In this document: positions 60,219 through 64,000 of the stretch, one piece after another
Layout: the number at the start of each line of letters is the position of its first letter
Position numbering within the stretch: position 1 is the stretch's first letter
NCBI GenBank assembly: GCA_938008165.1
Contig: CALLLP010000009.1
Location: forward strand, 49,537 to 113,536
Direction of reading: 5' to 3'
Length of the DNA: 64,000 nucleotides
Source of the DNA: an uncultured Neomegalonema sp.
GTDB taxonomy: Bacteria > Pseudomonadota > Alphaproteobacteria > Rhodobacterales > Rhodobacteraceae
Position numbers and translations under genes: made by a program
The notes under the pieces: model-generated
The model's input: only the letters and a program-made list of their open reading frames with translations
The model's database searches: none
What the model was told of the DNA's origin: nothing

Positions 60219-61931
60219 TCAGAATCGGGATGGTTCGCGGGAGGCGATGCGGTTGACCGTGCCGCGCGTCTCGTCGCCCTGATAAATGCCAAACCTCCCT
60301 TCACGGTGTTCGGCGGCATAGCGGGTCAGCATACTGCGTTCGGCGGCGTTGGGCACCTGTTCCAGCGGCAGAGTGTCCATCGGATAAAACCGATGCCCTT
60401 GGGGCGGCGCGCCGGTCGCGGTGCCGCGATAGAAGATGCCGTGTCGCCCCGTTTCCGTGTCGCGGTAAACGGAATAGAGGAAATCCAGCTCGACGCTCAG
60501 GCCCGCCGATCGAAGCCGGGCGGTCAGGACATCGATATCGGGGGTATCGCCGGGGGCCTTGGGCACCATCACTCCGCCATCGGGGGTATCGGCCAGCAGC
60601 AGAGACCCTTCCTGCGCGATCAATGCGCCGATCTCGATATTTCCGCCCTGCGAGGCGGCATCGACCAGATCCTGTTCCGCCGCCGCCGAGAAATACGACC
60701 CCCGGAAATAACCGAGCGGCTGGCCTGATCCGGTGGCATGGCCGATGACGCGGCCCAGCAGGATCACATGATCGCCCGCATCCACGACCCGCTCACGCGC
60801 GCAGACCAGATGAGCGAGGGCATGATCGAAAACCGGCATCCCCGCCTTGCCAGAGCGCCACGCCGCCCGGTCGAATTTATCCACCCCGCGCGAGGCAAAG
60901 AGACCGGAGAGATCCTTTTGCTCTTGCGACAGGATATTGACGGCGAAATGCGGGGCGGCGGTGAATACGGGGCAGCTATGGGCCGTCTTGGCCACACATA
61001 CCAGCAATAGCGGCGGATCGAGCGATACCGAGGTGAAGGAATTGGCGGTGAACCCGCGCGGGGTGCCATCCTCCTGACGCGTGGTAACGACCGTAACGCC
61101 GGTGGCAAAACACCCGAAGGCATCGCGCAGAGCGCGGCGGTCGGCATGGGCGCGATCCGCATGGACGCGATCGAGAAACGCGCGCAGCGGCCTGTTGACC
61201 GCTTCGGGGTCTTCGGCAAGGGCCATATGGCGCAAGCCGGGCAGGATAACCGCGTCGGCCCCATCGATTTCGGCGGCAATTGCATGGGTCATCGCTGGCC
61301 CATTGCCGTAATCCTCATCCCCCGTCAGGGCCAGAACGGGCAGCGAGAGCGGCGGATCGGGGGCGACGATCTCCTCCACGCCCTCCGCCAGCACCTGATA
61401 GATGGTATGGTAGACCGCTCTTTCATTGGCCAGCACCCAGCCCCGGACCCGATCCATCACCGCCGGATTCCCCGCGCGATACGAAGCCGTGAACCAGCGC
61501 TCCAGCGCGGCCTCGACCGTGGCGGCGGGGCCTTCGGTCCGGGCCTGCTCGACCCGCGCAAGAATGGCGGCCTGCGCCTCCGGGCTGCGCCGATGCGGCG
61601 AATGCAAAATGGCGAGGGCATGGGCGCGGTCGGGAAAATCCTGCGCAAACCGGCGGGCGATCATACCGCCGAGCGAAAATCCGGCAATGGCCGCCCGCTC
61701 GATCCCAAGATCCTCCATCAGCCCGGCAACTTGCCGCGCAAACAGGGACAAGGACGGGGTTTCCGGCGGGGCGGCGCTCTCGCCATGGCCATAAAGATCA
61801 TAGGTCACGACCCGGTAGCGATCCGCCAGCGCAGGCACCGTCCAGTCCCAGCAATGCCGGTTCAGCCCAAGGCCATGGATCAGGATTACGGGCGGTCCTT
61901 CGCCCGTTTCATCGCAGACCGTGCCCCGCAT
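60219..61931 (-). CDS. Fusion protein: N-terminal alpha/beta hydrolase + C-terminal flavin reductase domain
   Basis: Hydrolase: ILIHGLGLNRHCWDW, AIAGFSLGGMIARRFAQDFP; reductase: ALRDAFGCFATGVTVVTTRQEDGTPRGFTANSFTSVSLDPPLLLVCVAKTAHS; one uninterrupted frame. Confidence 0.9.
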   Translation of the reverse strand: MRGTVCDETGEGPPVILIHGLGLNRHCWDWTVPALADRYRVVTYDLYGHGESAAPPETPSLSLFARQVAGLMEDLGIERAAIAGFSLGGMIARRFAQDFPDRAHALAILHSPHRRSPEAQAAILARVEQARTEGPAATVEAALERWFTASYRAGNPAVMDRVRGWVLANERAVYHTIYQVLAEGVEEIVAPDPPLSLPVLALTGDEDYGNGPAMTHAIAAEIDGADAVILPGLRHMALAEDPEAVNRPLRAFLDRVHADRAHADRRALRDAFGCFATGVTVVTTRQEDGTPRGFTANSFTSVSLDPPLLLVCVAKTAHSCPVFTAAPHFAVNILSQEQKDLSGLFASRGVDKFDRAAWRSGKAGMPVFDHALAHLVCARERVVDAGDHVILLGRVIGHATGSGQPLGYFRGSYFSAAAEQDLVDAASQGGNIEIGALIAQEGSLLLADTPDGGVMVPKAPGDTPDIDVLTARLRSAGLSVELDFLYSVYRDTETGRHGIFYRGTATGAPPQGHRFYPMDTLPLEQVPNAAERSMLTRYAAEHREGRFGIYQGDETRGTVNRIASREPSRF

Positions 61932-62335
61932 CAGGTGCCGCCCTCTGGCCGATAGGCCACGACCTCCACCTCGACCCGGCAATCGACCAGCAACTCGCTG
62001 ACCACCGCCGACCGGGCGGGCGGGTCGGTGGGGAAATAATCGGCATAGACCGCATTGAAGCCAGGAAAATCGGCGCGCTCGCGCAGCCAGACCATCGCCT
62101 TGACCACATCGGCCCGTTCGCATCCGGCCTCGGCCAGCGTCGCGGTGATGTCGTTCAGGACGGCGCGGGTCTGCTCCTCTATCGTGCCGGTGGTCAGGGG
62201 CGCGCCATCCTTCATGGGGATTTGCCCGGTCAGGAACACGAAATCACCCGCCCGAATCGCCTTTGACAGCGACAGGACACGACCCCCGATTTCCAGCGGG
62301 CCTCCGATGACGGTTTTCTGGCTGCACATCGACAT
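61931..62335 (-). CDS. RidA/YjgF family protein
   Basis: LSLSKAIRAGDFVFLTGQIPMKDGAPLTTGTIEEQTRAVLNDITATLAEAG; stop overlaps next start (TGATG). Confidence 0.92.
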   Translation of the reverse strand: MSMCSQKTVIGGPLEIGGRVLSLSKAIRAGDFVFLTGQIPMKDGAPLTTGTIEEQTRAVLNDITATLAEAGCERADVVKAMVWLRERADFPGFNAVYADYFPTDPPARSAVVSELLVDCRVEVEVVAYRPEGGT

Positions 62336-62386
62336 TCTCCCCGGCTTGCCGAGCAGCTTGCATGGATAATATCGGGGCAATCTACT

Positions 62387-62411
62387 TTTTTCGTCGTCAG
62401 ATGACGAAAAA
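62387..62411. promoter_or_regulatory. 25-bp near-perfect palindromic operator candidate
   Basis: TTTTTCGTCGTCAGATGACGAAAAA in divergent ridA / aldehyde dehydrogenase intergenic region; one mismatched pair plus central base. Confidence 0.65.
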
Positions 62412-62473
62412 TCGCAAACACTCCACCACAGACGACCAACAAGCGACGACCTGAGCGAAAGAGGACCGGACCC

Positions 62474-63955
62474 ATGGCCGATATTGAACGCTATGACATG
62501 CTGATAGACGGCGCATGGGTACCCGCATCGGACGGGGCGGTATTCGACAGCATCAACCCCGCTACCGGCACGGTCTGGTCACACATCCCCGAAGCCACCG
62601 CCGAGGATGTGGATCGCGCGGTGCAGGCCGCGCATCGCGCCTTCACCACCGGGCCATGGGCCAGCATGACCCCGACAGCGCGCGGCAAATGCCTGCGCCG
62701 CCTCGCCGACCTATTGGCCGATCGCTCGGAAGAACTGGGCCGGATCGAAAGCGTCGATACCGGCAAGATGTTGAAGGAAACGAAGTGGCAGGCGACATAC
62801 ATCGCCGAATTCTTCCATTTCTACGCCGGATGCGCCGATAAGATCAGCGGCGAGACCCTGCCCATCGACAAGCCGGATATGATGGTCTTCACGAAGCGCG
62901 AACCCTTGGGCGTGGTCGCGGCGGTGGTGCCGTGGAACAGCCAGCTTTTCCTCGTCGCCGTGAAGATCGGGCCTGCCTTGGCCGCCGGGAATACGGTTGT
63001 GCTGAAAGCCTCCGAACATGCCTCTGCGGCCCTCTTGGCCTTTGGGCGATTGATCGAAGAGGCCGGGTTTCCACCCGGTGTGGTCAATATCGTGACGGGC
63101 CATGGCGATCCCTGTGGCCGGGTGCTGACCGCGCATCCGCTGGTCGCCCGGATTTCCTTTACCGGCGGGCCGGGCGCGGCGCGGCATGTACTGGAAAATT
63201 CCAAGCGCAATTTCGCCGAGGTATCGCTGGAACTGGGGGGCAAATCCCCCGTCATCGTCTTCGACGACGCCAATATCGAGAGCGCGGTCAATGCCTCCAT
63301 TGCGGGGATTTTCGGCGCGACGGGGCAAAGCTGCGTTGCCGGATCGCGCCTCTATCTGCATGAGGACATCGCCGACGCCTTTCTGGAGCGTATGACCGCC
63401 TTGGCAAAAGAGATCCGCATCGGCGATCCCTTGGCGGAGGAAACGCAGATGGGGCCGCTCTGCACCACCGGACAGCGCGACAGGATCGAGGCCGAAATCG
63501 CCCATGCCGTGACCGAAGGAGCCGACATCCTGACCGGAGGCGCGCGCCCCGAAGGGATGGGCGGCCTGTTCTTTGAACCGACCATCCTTTCCTGCCCGCG
63601 ACAGGACTTGCGGATCGTGGATACCGAATTGTTCGGCCCGGTCCTCTGCGTCCAACGCTTCCGCACCGAGGAGGAGGTGATCGCATTGGCCAATGATACC
63701 GAGCATGGTCTTGCGGCGGGCATCTTCACCCGCGATTCCGCGCGCTCGTTGCGGATGGCCAATGCCGTGCGCGCGGGGATCGTCTGGGTCAATACCTACC
63801 GCGTCGTCTCGCCCATTGCGGAATTCGGCGGGGTCAAGGGATCGGGCTATGGCCGCGAAAGCGGGTTTCAGGCGATCTATGACTATACCCGCCCCAAAAC
63901 GATTTGGATGAACACATCGGACGAACCGATGGCCAACCCCTTTGTGATGCGCTGA
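62474..63955 (+). CDS. NAD(P)-dependent aldehyde dehydrogenase
   Basis: VPWNSQLFLVAVKIGPALAAGNTVVLKASE; LELGGKSPVIVFDDA; FGATGQSCVAGSRLYLHE; SGYGRESGFQAIYDYT. Confidence 0.95.
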   Translation: MADIERYDMLIDGAWVPASDGAVFDSINPATGTVWSHIPEATAEDVDRAVQAAHRAFTTGPWASMTPTARGKCLRRLADLLADRSEELGRIESVDTGKMLKETKWQATYIAEFFHFYAGCADKISGETLPIDKPDMMVFTKREPLGVVAAVVPWNSQLFLVAVKIGPALAAGNTVVLKASEHASAALLAFGRLIEEAGFPPGVVNIVTGHGDPCGRVLTAHPLVARISFTGGPGAARHVLENSKRNFAEVSLELGGKSPVIVFDDANIESAVNASIAGIFGATGQSCVAGSRLYLHEDIADAFLERMTALAKEIRIGDPLAEETQMGPLCTTGQRDRIEAEIAHAVTEGADILTGGARPEGMGGLFFEPTILSCPRQDLRIVDTELFGPVLCVQRFRTEEEVIALANDTEHGLAAGIFTRDSARSLRMANAVRAGIVWVNTYRVVSPIAEFGGVKGSGYGRESGFQAIYDYTRPKTIWMNTSDEPMANPFVMR

Positions 63956-63987
63956 CGCAGCCCAAGACCTGAGAGAGGACCAAGAAG

Positions 63988-64000
63988 ATGAAATTCCAAC
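63988..64000 (+). CDS. Start of next gene (MKFQ...), truncated by window end
   Basis: ATG preceded by GAGAGAGG purine-rich RBS, 32 nt after aldehyde dehydrogenase stop. Confidence 0.6.

Noticed and set aside
61932-62123. N-terminal 64 codons of the 634-aa hydrolase-flavin reductase ORF
   Set aside because: Overlap the RidA gene out of frame and read as Arg/Gly-rich; true start is ATG at 61931, overlapping the ridA stop.
1-64000. CRISPR array, phage, transposon or defence/toxin-antitoxin system
   Set aside because: No regularly spaced repeats, integrase/transposase motifs or defence-type domains were recognised; the window is catabolic and housekeeping in content.

Overview
Chromosomal window from a GC-rich alphaproteobacterium; gene content suggests Rhodobacteraceae (inference). 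It is nearly all housekeeping and catabolic genes, with no phage, IS element, CRISPR or defence locus recognised. In order: (1) 3' end of a pst-phoU-phoB phosphate operon; (2) a TRAP transporter, IclR regulator and a long beta-oxidation operon (fadJ/pimF-like, thiolase, paired acyl-CoA dehydrogenases, thioesterase, hydratase, nitronate monooxygenase-like, acyl-CoA ligase, glutaryl-CoA dehydrogenase-like) that resembles dicarboxylate (pimelate-type) catabolism. A near-identical quasi-palindromic motif lies upstream of both dctP and the fadJ-like gene; (3) an RTX-tailed secreted protein, sugar transferase, LOG-family protein, RarD, SOD, and Cfa translationally coupled to a BMP-type nucleoside ABC transporter; (4) 5-FTHF cyclo-ligase with a probable 6S RNA upstream; (5) an oxalate/C1 locus (gntR, oxc, frc, a stand-alone ALDH1L1-hydrolase-like formyltransferase, fhs, usp, tctCBA, panE-like) divergent from a SucCD-like/PrpE-like set; (6) tRNA-Lys(TTT); (7) a hydantoinase/oxoprolinase cluster with aminotransferase, maleate-isomerase-like racemase, two M24 peptidases and a DAP ammonia-lyase-like enzyme, next to a Rut-like module (fused alpha/beta-hydrolase-flavin reductase, RidA, aldehyde dehydrogenase, AA_synth/DUF1185) that runs off the window. 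The most novel candidates are the last cluster (uncharacterised N-heterocycle or cyclic amide catabolism) and the oxalate locus with its unusual formyltransferase. All functional names come from reading the translations and recalling families; no database search was run.
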